Notes under the pieces: generated by a model | Seen by the model: only the letters and a program-made list of their open reading frames with translations | Told to the model about the DNA's origin: nothing | The model's database searches: none | Translations under genes and position numbers: made by a program | Shown: piece by piece, positions 37,591-49,713 of the stretch | Position numbering within the stretch: the first letter of the stretch is position 1 | How the letters are laid out: each line of letters begins with the position of its first letter | Origin: Hydractinia symbiolongicarpus | Lineage: Eukaryota > Cnidaria > Hydrozoa > Anthoathecata > Hydractiniidae | Direction of reading: 5' to 3' | Length of the DNA: 64,000 nt | Assembly (NCBI RefSeq): GCF_029227915.1 | Contig: NC_079876.1 | Span: forward strand, 2,296,001-2,360,000

Positions 37591-39439
37591 AATGAAAGAG
37601 GTTAAATCGCCGGAAAACGAAAACCCGCGATTTCCCGTAAATCCCGGGCTTGGCCCGTATAGTCGAATGTATACAAAGAAAGTACCCTGTGAGTAAACTC
37701 ATTTCCAGAACGATTTTTTAAATTATTTTTTCACCACTAAAACGTATAAGACTTGTAGTTTTTAAAAATGTTTTCATTTTTGATGAGACGCTGAATAAAA
37801 GAAGTTTAATCGCCGGCAAACGAAAACCCGCGATTTCCCGTAAATCCCAGCTTGGCCCGTATAATCAAAAGTATACAAAGAAAGTACCCAGGGAGTAAAC
37901 TCATTTCCCGAACGATTTTTTAAATTATTTTTTCACCACTAAAACGCATGAGACTTGTAGTTTTCAAAAATGTTTTCATTTTTGATGAGTTGCTGAATAA
38001 AAGAAGTTTAATCGCCGGCAAACAAAAACCCGCGATTTCCCGTAAATCCCGGGCTTGGCACGTATAGTCGAATGTATACAAAGAAAGTACCCAGGGAGTA
38101 AACTCATTTTCCGAACGATTTTTTAAATTATTTTTTCATCACTAAAGCGCATGAGACTTGTAGTTTTCAAAAATATTTTCATTTTTGATGAGACGCTGAA
38201 TAAAAGCAGTTTAATCGCCGGCAAACGAAAACCTGCGATTTCCCTAAATCCCGGACTCGGCCCGTATAGTCAAAAGTATACAAAGAAAGTACCCAGGGAG
38301 TAAACTCATTTCCAGAACGATTTTTTAAATTATTTTTTCACCACTAAAACGCATAAGACTTGTAGTTTTTAAAAATGTTTTCATTTTTGATGAGACGCTG
38401 AATAAAAGATGTTTAATCGCCGGCAAACGAAAACCCGCGATTTCCCGTAAATCCCGGGCTTGGCCCGTATAGTCAAAAGTATACAAAGAAAGTACCCAGG
38501 GAGTAAACTCATTTCCCGAACGATTATTTATATTATTTTTTTACCACTAAACGCATGAGACTTGTAGTTTTCAAAAATATTTTCATATTTGATGGGACGC
38601 TGAATAAAAGAAGTTTAATCGCCGGCAAACAAAAATCCGCGATTTCCCGTAAATCCCGGACTCGGCCCGTATAGTCAAAAGTATACAAAGAAAGTACCCA
38701 GGGAGTAAACTCATTTCCCGAACGATTTTTTAAAATATTTTTTCAGCACTAAAACGCATGAGACTTGTAGTTTTCAAAAATGTTTTCATTTTTGATGAGA
38801 CGCTGAATAAAAGAAGTTTAATCGCCGGCAAACGAAAACCCGCGATTTCCCGTAAATCCCGGGCTTGGCCCGTATAGTTAAAAGTATACAAAGAAAGTAC
38901 CCAGGGAGTAAACTCATTTCCCGAACGATTTTTTAAATTACTTTTTCACCACTAAAACGCATGAGACTTGTAGTTTTTAAAAATGTTTTCATTTTTGATG
39001 AGACGCTCAATAAAAGAAGTTTAATCGCCGACAAACGAAAACCCGCGATTTCCCGTAAATCCCGGGCTTGGCCCGTATAGTCAAAAGTATACAAAGAAAG
39101 TACCCAGGGAGTAAACTCATTTCCCGAACGATTTTTTAATTATTTTTTCACCACTAAAACGTATGAGACTTATAGTTTTCAAAAATGTTTTCATTTTTGA
39201 TGAGACGCTGAATAAAAGAAGTTTAATCGCCGGCAAACGAAAACCCGCGATTTCCCGTAAATCCCGACTTGGCCCGTATAGTCAAAAGTATACAAAGAAA
39301 GTACCCAGGGAGTAAACTCATTTCCCGAACGATTTTTTAAAATATTTTTTCACTACTAAAACGCATGAGACTTGTAGTTTTCAAAAATGTTTTCTTTTTT
39401 GATGAGACGCTGAATAAAAGAAGTTTAATCGCCGGCAAA

Positions 39440-42400
39440 CGAAAACCCGCGATTTCCCGTAAATCCCGGGCTTGGCCCGTATAGTTAAAAGTATACAAAG
39501 AAAGTACCCAGGGAGTAAACTCATTTCCCGAACGATTTTTTAAATTAATTTTTCACCACTAAAACGCATGAGACTTGTAGTTTTTAAAAATGTTTTCATT
39601 TTTGATGAGACGCTCAATAAAAGAAGTTTAATCGCCGACAAACGAAAACCCGCGATTTCCCGTAAATCCCGGGCTTGGCCCGTATAGTCAAAAGTATACA
39701 AAGAAAGTACCCAGGGAGTAAACTCATTTCCCGAACGATTTTTTAATTATTATTTCACCACTAAAACCCATGAGACTTGTAGTTTTCAAAAATGTTTTCA
39801 TTTTTGATGAGACGCTGAATAAAAGAAGTTTAATCGCCGGCAAACGAAAACCCGCGATTTCCCGTAAATCCCGACTTGGCCCGTATAGTCAAAAGTATAC
39901 AAAGAAAGTACCCAGGGAGTAAACTCATTTCCCGATCGATTTTTTAAATTATTTTTTCACCACTAAAACGCATGAGACTTGTAATTTTCAAAAATGTTTT
40001 CATTTTTGATGAGACGCTGAATAAAAGAAGTTTAATCGCCGGCAAACGAAAACCCCCCATTTCCCGTAAATCCGGGGCTTGGCCCGTATAGTCGAATGTA
40101 TACAAAGAAAGTACCCAGGGAGTAAACTCATTTCCTGAACGATTTTTTAAATTTTTTTTTCACCACTAATACGCATGAGACTTGTAGTTTTCAAAAATGT
40201 CTTCATTTTTGATGAGACGCTGAATAAAAGAAGTTTAATCGCCGGCAAACGAAAACCCGCGATTTCCCGTAAATCCCGGCTTGGCCCGTATAGTCAAAAG
40301 TATACAAAGAAAGTACCCAGGGAGTAAACTCATTTCCCGAACGATTTTTTAAATTATTTTTTCACCACTAAAACGCATGAGACTTGTAGTTTTCAAAAAT
40401 GTTTTCATTTTTGATGAGACGCTGAATAAAAGAAGTTTAATCGCCGGCAAACGAAAACCCGCGATTTCCCGTAAATCCCGGGCGTGGCACGTGTAGTCGA
40501 ATGTATACAAAGAAAGTACCCAGGGAGTAAACTCATTTCCCGAACGATTTTTTAAATTATTTTTTCACCACTAAAACGCATGAGACTTGTAGTTTTCAAA
40601 AATGTTTTCATTTTTGATGAGACGCTGAATAAAAGAAGTTTAATCGCCGGCAAACGAAAACCCGCGATTTCCCGTAAATCCCGGGCTTGGCCCGTATAGT
40701 TAAAAGTATACAAAGAAAGTACCCAGGGAGTAAACTCATTTCCCGAACGATTTTTTAAATTACTTTTTCACCACTAAAACGCATGAGACTTGTAGTTTTT
40801 AAAAATGTTTTCATTTTTGATGAGACGCTCAATAAAAGAAGTTTAATCGCCGACAAACGAAAACCCGCGATTTCCCGTAAATCCCGGGCTTGGCCCGTAT
40901 AGTCAAAAGTATACAAAGAAAGTACCCAGGGAGTAAACTCATTTCCCGAACGATTTTTTAATTATTTTTTCACCACTAAAACGTATGAGACTTATAGTTT
41001 TCAAAAATGTTTTCATTTTTGATGAGACGCTGAATAAAAGAAGTTTAATCGCCGGCAAACGAAAACCCGCGATTTCCCGTAAATCCCGACTTGGCCCGTA
41101 TAGTCAAAAGTATACAAAGAAAGTACCCAGGGAGTAAACTCATTTCCCGAACGATTTTTTAAAATATTTTTTCACTACTAAAACGCATGAGACTTGTAGT
41201 TTTCAAAAATGTTTTCTTTTTTGATGAGACGCTGAATAAAAGAAGTTTAATCGCCGGCAAACGAAAACCCGCGATTTCCCGTAAATCCCGGGCTTGGCCC
41301 GTATAGTTAAAAGTATACAAAGAAAGTACCCAGGGAGTAAACTCATTTCCCGAACGATTTTTTAAATTAATTTTTCACCACTAAAACGCATGAGACTTGT
41401 AGTTTTTAAAAATGTTTTCATTTTTGATGAGACGCTCAATAAAAGAAGTTTAATCGCCGACAAACGAAAACCCGCGATTTCCCGTAAATCCCGGGCTTGG
41501 CCCGTATAGTCAAAAGTATACAAAGAAAGTACCCAGGGAGTAAACTCATTTCCCGAACGATTTTTTAATTATTTTTTCACCACTAAAACGTATGAGACTT
41601 ATAGTTTTCAAAAATGTTTTCATTTTTGATGAGACGCTGAATAAAAGAAGTTTAATCGCCGGCAAACGAAAACCCGCGATTTCCCGTAAATCCCGGCTTG
41701 GCCCGTATAGTCAAAAGTATACAAAGAAAGTACCCAGGGAGTAAACTCATTTCCCGAACGATTTTTTAAATTATTTTTTCACCACTAAAACGCATGAGAC
41801 TTGTAGTTTTCAAAAATGTTTTCATTTTTGATGAGACGCTGAATAAAAGAAGTTTAATCGCCGGCAAACGAAAACCCGCGATTTCCCGTAAATCCCGGGC
41901 GTGGCACGTGTAGTCGAATGTATACAAAGAAAGTACCCAGGGAGTAAACTCATTTCCCGAACGATTTTTTAAATTATTTTTTCACCACTAAAACGCATGA
42001 GACTTGTAGTTTTCAAAAATGTTTTCATTTTTGATGAGACGCTCAATAAAAGAAGTTTAATCGCCGACAAACGAAAACCCGCGATTTCCCGTAAATCCCG
42101 GGCTTGGCCCGTATAGTCAAAAGTATACAAAGAAAGTACCCAGGGAGTAAACTCATTTCCCGAACGATTTTTTAAATTATTTTTTCACCACTAATACGCA
42201 TGAGACTTGTAGTTTTCAAAAATGTCTTCATTTTTGATGAGACGCTGAATAAAAGAAGTTTAATCGCCGGCAAACGAAAACCCGCGATTTCCCGTAAATC
42301 CCGGGCGTGGCACGTGTAGTCGAATGTATACAAAGAAAGTACCCAGGGAGTAAACTCATTTCCCGAACGATTTTTTAAATTATTTTTTCACCACTAAAAC

Positions 42401-43870
42401 GCATGAGACTTGTAGTTTTCAAAAATGTTTTCATTTTTGATGAGACGCTGAATAAAAGCAGTTTAATCGCCGGCAAACGAAAACCTGCGATTTCCCTAAA
42501 TCCCGGACTCGGCACGTATAGTCAAAAGTATACAAAGAAAGTACCCAGGGAGTAAACTCATTTCCCGAACGATTTTTTAAATTACTTTTTCACCAATAAT
42601 ACGCATGAGACTTGTAGTTTTCAAAAATGTTTTCATTTTTGATGAGACGCTGAATAAAAGAAGTTTAATCGCCGGCAAACGAAAACCCGCGATTTCCCGT
42701 AAATCCCGGGCTTGGCCCGTATAGTTAAAAGTATACAAAGAAAGTACCCAGGGAGTAAACTCATTTCCCGAACGATTTTTTAAATTACTTTTTCACCACT
42801 AAAACGCATGAGACTTGTAGTTTTTAAAAATGTTTTCATTTTTGATGAGACGCTCAATAAAAGAAGTTTAATCGCCGACAAACGAAAACCCGCGATTTCC
42901 CGTAAATCCCGGGCTTGGCCCGTATAGTCAAAAGTATACAAAGAAAGTACCCAGGGAGTAAACTCATTTCCCGAACGATTTTTTAATTATTTTTTCACCA
43001 CTAAAACGTATGAGACTTATAGTTTTCAAAAATGTTTTCATTTTTGATGAGACGCTGAATAAAAGAAGTTTAATCGCCGGCAAACGAAAACCCGCGATTT
43101 CCCGTAAATCCCGACTTGGCCCGTATAGTCAAAAGTATACAAAGAAAGTACCCAGGGAGTAAACTCATTTCCCGATCGATTTTTTAAATTATTTTTTCAC
43201 CACTAAAACGCATGAGACTTGTAATTTTCAAAAATGTTTTCATTTTTGATGAGACGCTGAATAAAAGAAGTTTAATCGCCGGCAAACGAAAACCCGCGAT
43301 TTCCCGTAAATCCGGGGCTTGGCCCGTATAGTCGAATGTATACAAAGAAAGTACCCAGGGAGTAAACTCATTTCCCGAACGATTTTTTAAATTTTTTTTT
43401 CACCACTAATACGCATGAGACTTGTAGTTTTCAAAAATGTCTTCATTTTTGATGAGACGCTGAATAAAAGAAGTTTAATCGCCGGCAAACGAAAACCCGC
43501 GATTTCCCGTAAATCCCGGCTTGGCCCGTATAGTCAAAAGTATACAAAGAAAGTACCCAGGGAGTAAACTCATTTCCCGAACGATTTTTTAAATTATTTT
43601 TTCACCACTAAAACGCATGAGACTTGTAGTTTTCAAAAATGTTTTCATTTTTGATGAGACGCTGAATAAAAGAAGTTTAATCGCCGGCAAACGAAAACCC
43701 GCGATTTCCCGTAAATCCCGGGCGTGGCACGTGTAGTCGAATGTATACAAAGAAAGTACCCAGGGAGTAAACTCATTTCCCGAACGATTTTTTAAATTAT
43801 TTTTTCACCACTAAAACGCATGAGACTTGTAGTTTTCAAAAATGTTTTCATTTTTGATAAGACGCTGAAT
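39440..43870 (+). repeat. Duplicated 1.2-kb segment at 3240-bp offset (16 monomers)
   Basis: About 39440-40630 matches about 42680-43870. Shared private markers are CCCGATCGATTTTTT, CTTGTAATTTTC and GGCACGTGTAGTCG. Between them similar monomer sets recur at about 1.8 kb (TAGTTAAAAG at about 38.88 and 40.70 kb). Confidence 0.75.
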
Positions 43871-44777
43871 AAAAGCAGTTTAATCGCCGGCAAACGAAAA
43901 CCTGCGATTTCCCTAAATCCCGGACTCGGCACGTATAGTCAAAAGTATACAAAGAAAGTACCCAGGGAGTAAACTCATTTCCCGAACGATTTTTTAAATT
44001 ACTTTTTCACCAATAATACGCATGAGACTTGCAGTTTTCAAAAATGTTTTTATTTTAGATGAGACGCTTAATGAAAGAGGTTTAATCGCCGGCAAACGAA
44101 AACCTGCGATTTCCCTAAATTCCGGACTCGGCACGTATAGTCAAAAGTATACAAAGAAAGTACCCTGTGAGTAAACTCATTTCCAGAACGATTTTTTAAA
44201 TTATTTTTTCACCACTAAAACGCATAAGACTTGTAGTTTTTAAAAATGTTTTCATTATTGATGAGATGCTGAATAAAAGAAGTTTAATCGCCGGCAAACG
44301 AAAACCTGCGATTTCCCGTAAATCCTGGACTCGGCCCGTATAGTCAAAAGTATACAAAGAAAGTACCCAGGGAGTAAACTCATTTCCCGAACGATTTTTT
44401 AAATTATTTTTTCACCACTAAAACGCATGAGACTTGTAGTTTTCAAAAATGTTTTCATTTTTGATGAGACGCTGAATAAAAGAAGTTTAATCGCCGGCAA
44501 ACGAAAACCCGCGATTTCCCGTAAATCCCGGGCGTGGCACGTATAGTCGAATGTATACAAAGAAAGTACCCAGGGAGTAAACTCATTTCCCGAACGATTT
44601 TTTAAATTACTTTTTCACCACTAAAACGCATGAGACTTGTAGTTTTCAAAAATGTTTTCATTTTTGATGAGACGCTGAATAAAAGAAGTTTAATCGCCGG
44701 CAAACGAAAACCCGCGATTTCCCGTAAATCCCGGCTTGGCCCGTATAGTCAAAAGTATACAAAGAAAGTACCCAGGG

Positions 44778-44980
44778 AGTAAACTCATTTCCCGAACGAT
44801 TTTTTAAATTATTTTTTCACCACTAAAACGCATGAGACTTGTAGTTTTCAAAAATGTTTTCATTTTTGATGAGACGCTGAATAAAAGAAGTTTAATCGCC
44901 GGCAAACGAAAACCCGCGATTTCCCGTAAATCCCGGGCGTGGCACGTATAGTCGAATGTATACAAAGAAAGTACCCAGGG
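44778..44980 (+). repeat. Representative 203-bp satellite monomer with internal dyads
   Basis: This is one monomer counted from AGTAAACTC to the next. It contains a hairpin at 44849-44868 (CAAAAATG, loop TTTT, CATTTTTG: 8-bp stem), a GCCGGC palindrome at 44898-44903, GATTT-CCCGT-AAATC at 44918-44932, and GTATAC near the end. Many other monomers add CGGGC-TTG-GCCCG (e.g. 54640-54652), which is lost here by a G and A change. Confidence 0.85.
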
Positions 44981-47900
44981 AGTAAACTCATTTCCCGAAC
45001 GATTTTTTTAATTATTTTTTCACCACTAAAACGCATGAGACTTGTAGTTTTCAAAAATGTTTTCATTTTTGATGAGATGCTGAATAAAAGAAGTTTAATC
45101 GCCGGCAAACGAAAACCCGCGATTTCCCGTAAATCCCGGACTCGGCCCGTATAGTCAAAAGTATACAAAGAAAGTACCCAGGGAGTAAACTCATTTCCCG
45201 AACGATTTTTTAAATTATTTTTTCACCACTAAAACGCATGAGACTTGGAGTTTTCAAAAATGTTTTCATTTTTGATGAGACGCTGAATAAAAGAAGTTTA
45301 ATCGCCGGCAAACGAAAACCCGCGATTTCCTGTAAATCCCGGCTTGGCTCGTATAGTCAAAAGTATACAAAGAAAGTACCCAGGGAGTAAACTCATTTCC
45401 AAAACGATTTTTTAAATTATCTTTTCACCACTAAAACGCATGAGACTTGTAGTTTTCAAAAATGTTTTCATTTTTGATGAGACGCTGAATAAAAGAAGTT
45501 TAATCGCCGGCAAACGAAAACCCGCCATTTCCCGTAAACCCCGGACTCGGCCCGTATAGTCAAAAGTATACAAAGAAAGTACCCAAGGAGTAAACTCATT
45601 TCCCGAACGATTTTTTAAATTATTTTTTCACCACTAAAACGCATGAGACTTGTAGTTTTGAAAAATGTTTTCATTTTTGATGAGACGGGTAATAAAAGAA
45701 GTTTAATCGCCGGCAAACGAAAACCCGCGATTTCCCGTAAATCCCGGGCTTGGCCCGTATAGTCGAATGTATACAAAGAAAGTACCCTGTGAGTAAACTC
45801 ATTTCCCGAACGATTTTTTAAATTATCTTTTCACCACTAAAACGCATGAGACTTGTAGTTTTCAGAAATGTTTTCATTTTTGATGAGACGCTGAATAAAA
45901 GAAGTTTTTATCGCCGGCAAACGAAAACCCGCGACTTCCCGTAAATCCCGGACTCGGCCCGTATAGTCAAAAGTATACAAAGAAAGTACCCAAGGAGTAA
46001 ACTCATTTCCCGAACGATTTTTTAAATTATTTTTTCACCACTAAAACGCATGAGACTTGTAGTTTTTAAAAATGTTTTCATTTTTGATGAGACGCTGAAT
46101 AAAAGAAGTTTAATCGCCGGCAAACGAAAACCCGCGATTTCCCGTAAATCCCGGCTTGGCCCGTATAGTCAAAAGTATACAAAGAAAGTACCCAGGGAGT
46201 AAACTCATTTCCCGAACGATTTTTTAAATTATTTTTCACCACTAAAACGCATAAGACTTGTAGTTTTCAAAAATGTTTTCATTTTTGATGAGACGCTGAA
46301 TAAAAGAAGTTTAATCGCCGGCAAACGAAAACCCGCGATTTCCCGTAAATCGGGCTTGGCCGTATAGTCAAAAGTATACAAAGAAAGTACCCAGGGAGTA
46401 AACTCATTTCCCGAACGATTTTTTTAATTATTTTTTCACCACTAAAGCCCATGAGACTTGTAGTTTTTAAAAATGTTTTCATTTTTGATGAGACGCTGAA
46501 TAAAAGAAGTTTAATCGGCGGCAAACGAAACCCGCAATTTCCTGTAAACCCTGGACTCGGCCGGTTTAATCAAAAGTATACAAAGAAAGTACCCAGGGAG
46601 TAAACTCATTTCCCGAACGATTTTTTAAATTATTTTTTCACCACTAAAACGCATGAGACTTGTAGTTTTCAAAAATGTTTTCATTTTTGATGAGACGCTG
46701 AATAAAAGAAGTTTAATCGCCGGCAAACGAAAACCCGCCATTTCCCGTAAACCCCGGACTCGACCCGCATAGTCAAAAGTATACAAGGAAAGTACCCAGG
46801 GAGTAAACTCATTTCCCGAACGATTTTTTAAATTATTTTTTCACCACTAAAACGCATGAGACTTGTAGTTTTCAAAAATGTTTTCATTTTTGATGAGACG
46901 CTGAATAAAAGAAGTTTAATCGCCGGCAAACCAAAACCTGCGATTTCCCGTAAATCCCGGACTCGGCCCGTATAGTCAAAAGTATACAAGAAAGTACCCA
47001 GGGTGTAAACTCATTTCCCGAACGATTTTTTAAATTATTATTTCACCACTAAAGCCCATGAGACTTGTAGTTTTTATAAATGTTTTCATTTTTGATGAGA
47101 CGCTGAATAAAAGAAGTTTAAACGCCGGCAAACGAAAACCCGCGACTTTTCCGTAAATCCCGGGCTTGGCCCGTATAGTCGAATGTATACAAAGAAAGTA
47201 CCCTGTGAGTAAACTCATTTCCCGAACGATTTTTTAAATTATTTTTTCACCACTAAAACGCATGAGACTTGTAGTTTTCAAAAATGTTTTCATTTTTGTT
47301 GAGACGCTGAATGAAAGAAGTTTAATCGCCGGCAAACGAAAACCCGCGATTTCCCGTAAATCCCGGCTTGGCCCGTATAGTCAAAAGTATACAAAGAAAG
47401 TACCCAGGGAGTAAACTCATTTCCCGAACGATTTTTTGAATTATTTTTTCACCACTAAAGCCCATGAGACTTGTAGTTTTTATAAATGTTTTCATTTTTG
47501 ATGAGACGCTGAATAAAATAAGTTTAAACGCCGGCAAACGAAAACCCGCGACTTCCCGTAAATCCCGGGCTTGGCCCGTAAAGTCGAATGTATACAAAGA
47601 AAGTACCCTGTGAGTAAACTCATTTCCCGAACGATTTTTTAAATTATTTTTTCACCACTAAAACGCATGAGACTTGTAGTTTTCAAAAATGTTTTCATTT
47701 TTGATGAGACGCTGAATGAAAGAAGTTTAATCGCCGGCAAACGAAAACCCGCGATTTCCCGTAAATCCCGGCTTGGGCCGTATAGTCAAAAGTATACAAA
47801 GAAAGTACCCAGGAAGTAAACTCATTTCCCGAACGATTTTTTAATTATTTTTTCACCACTAAAACGCATAAGACTTGTAGTTTTCAAAAATGTTTTCATT

Positions 47901-48922
47901 TTTGATGAGACGCTGAATAAAAGAAGTTTAATCGCCGGCAAACGAAAACCCGCGATTTCCCGTAAATCCCGGGCTTGGCCGTATAGTCAAAAGTATACAA
48001 AGAAAGTACCCAGGGAGTAAACTCATTTCCCGAACGATTTTTTAAATCACTTTTTCACCACTAAAACGCATGAGACTTGTAGATTTTAAAAATGTTTTCA
48101 TTTTTGATGAGACGCTGAATAAAAGAAGTTTAATCGCCGGCAAACGAAAACCTGCGATTTCCCGTAAATCCCGGACTCGGCCCGTACAGTCAAAAGTATA
48201 CAAAGAAAGTACCCAGGGGGTAAACTCATTTCCCGAACGATTTTTTAAATTATTATTTCACCACTAAAGCCCATGAGACTTGTAGTTTTTAAAAATGTTT
48301 TCATTTTTGATGAGACGCTGAATAAAAGAAGTTTAATCGCCGGCAAACGAAAACCCGCAATTTCCCGTAAACCCTTGACTCGGCCTGTTTAATCAAAAGT
48401 ATACAAAGAAAGTACCCAGGGAGTAAACTCATTTCCCGAACGATTTTTTAAATTATTTTTTCACCACTAAAACGCATGAGACTTGGAGTTTTCAAAAATG
48501 TTTTCATTTTTGATGAGACGCTGAATAAAAGAAGTTTAATCGCCGGCAAACGAAAACCCGCGATTTCCTGTAAATCCCGGCTTGGCTCGTATAGTCAAAA
48601 GTATACAAAGAAAGTACCCAGGGAGTAAACTCATTTCCCGAACGATTTTTTAAATTATTTTTTCACCACTAAAACGCATGAGACTTGTAGTTTTCAAAAA
48701 TGTTTTCATTTTTGATGAGACGCTGAATAAAAGAAGTTTAATCGCCGGCAAACGAAAACCCGCGATTTCCCGTAAATCCCGGGCTTGGCACGTATAGTCG
48801 AATGTATACAAAGAAAGTACCCAGGGAGTAAACTCATTTTCCGAACGATTTTTTAAAATATTTTTTCACCACTAAAACGCATGAGACTTGTAGTTTTTAA
48901 AAATGTTTTCATTTTTGATGAG

Positions 48923-49713
48923 TTAATCGTCTGTAGTGCTTCTTGGTGTTACGATTGACTCGAGACTAAACTTTCATTCGCATCTCAAAAACATCTGTAA
49001 TAAGGCTAGTAGGAAACTCAACGTGCTTCAAAGGATATCTTCCTTTTTGACACCCAAGATGAAGCGTTTTCTCTTCAATTCATTTATTTTGTCTCAGTTT
49101 TCTTACTGTCCCTTAGTATGGATGTTTTGTGGAAAAGTTGCGAATAATCGAATCAATCGTATTCATGAACGTTGTCTAAGAATCATACAGGACGATATAA
49201 ATGGCAGTTACGATGAACTTTTATCTTTATGTAATGTTAAAAATATTCACATCATCAATTTACAGAATTTAATGAAAGAGGTTTACAAATTTTTAAATGG
49301 ATTGTCACCTCTATATATGAACGAGATATTTTCTGTTAGGGAAAACAAGTACAACCTTCGTTGCTTTAATTTGATCAGGCGACCAACTTGTCGGACAACG
49401 TACTATGGCTTAAATACTTTATCAAATATTGCAGGGAAGCTATGGATATCTGTGCCTGACGCTACAAAGAATGCTCCTTCTCTCGAAGCCTTCCGTAGCT
49501 CAATAAAATTTCGGGAAGGTGATGTTTGCACCTGTAAAATATGCATGGATATACCATACATATTTTAACTTTACTTATTTATTTATTTATTTTTCTTATT
49601 TTTTATCGCTGTTTGCCTTGTTTTACGTTTTGTTGTCGATTTAAATTAGTTATTTAAATACTATTGTATCTATCGACGTTAAATAAAGAGAAAATCAAAA
49701 AAAAAATCAAAAA
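48923..49713 (+). mobile_element. LINE copy 3, 5'-truncated insertion
   Basis: This holds only the last 790 bp of the element (the C-terminal 40% of the RT segment, 3' UTR and tail). Element sequence starts at about 48925 (AATCGTCTGTAG) after satellite GATGAG, and satellite resumes with AGACGCTGAAT at 49714. The uninterrupted monomer reads GATGAGACGCTG, so any target duplication is at most 2 bp (AG). By eye there are three base substitutions in the coding part relative to copy 2, one T fewer in a T run, and a different tail. It is a typical dead-on-arrival LINE copy. Confidence 0.93.
48925..49568 (+). pseudogene. LINE ORF2 3' fragment (RT thumb and C-terminus)
   Basis: This fragment begins just before LLGVTID and ends at the normal ORF2 stop (TAA), with about 210 codons and no internal stop. 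It lacks all RT catalytic motifs and the endonuclease. Changes from copy 2 are V to L in HSHV, S to F in YKSLNG and W to R in KFWEG. It has no start codon of its own apart from internal ATGs, so it is not expected to make a functional protein. Confidence 0.88.

Larger units (their letters stand above)
18270..38715 (+). repeat. Zone rich in the TTTAGCACTAAACG monomer subfamily
   Basis: This monomer variant has TATATTATTTTTTTAGC in place of AAATTATTTTTTCACC, AAAATATTTTC in place of AAAATGTTTTC, and ATATTTGATGGGACG. It occurs repeatedly from about 18.27 kb and for the last time, with TTTACC, at about 38.52 kb. Outside this zone the only clear member is the monomer just before LINE copy 2 (about 12195-12396). 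Confidence 0.85.
16638..48922 (+). repeat. Satellite block B, about 159 tandem 203-bp monomers
   Basis: It is the same satellite and orientation as block A, with no gene. Zone 1 (16638 to about 38.7 kb) is marked by monomers with TATATTATTTTTTTAGCACTAAACG and ATATTTGATGGGACG, and by the run GCTTAATGAAAGAGG, CCCGCGTTTTCCC, GAATGTCTAC. Zone 2 (about 38.7-44.2 kb) is marked by TAGTTAAAAG, CGTATGAGACTTATAG and GGCACGTGTAGTC. Zone 3 (about 44.2 kb to the LINE at 48923) is marked by GCCCATGAGACTTG, CCTGGACTCGGCC and CTGTTTAATC. The open frames seen throughout are repeated images of the monomer. Confidence 0.97.

Noticed and set aside
44860-44912. Hammerhead-ribozyme-like core (TTGATGAG followed later by CGAAAA), considered because some satellites encode such ribozymes
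   Set aside because: The required C before TGATGA is T in the monomers, and no stem II closes between GATGAG and the GAAA. The reverse strand gives no CTGATGA core either.
44978-45010. CENP-B-box-like match on the reverse strand (TTCGGGAAATGAG)
   Set aside because: TTCG and the central A fit, but the CGGG half is absent, so the essential bases do not match.
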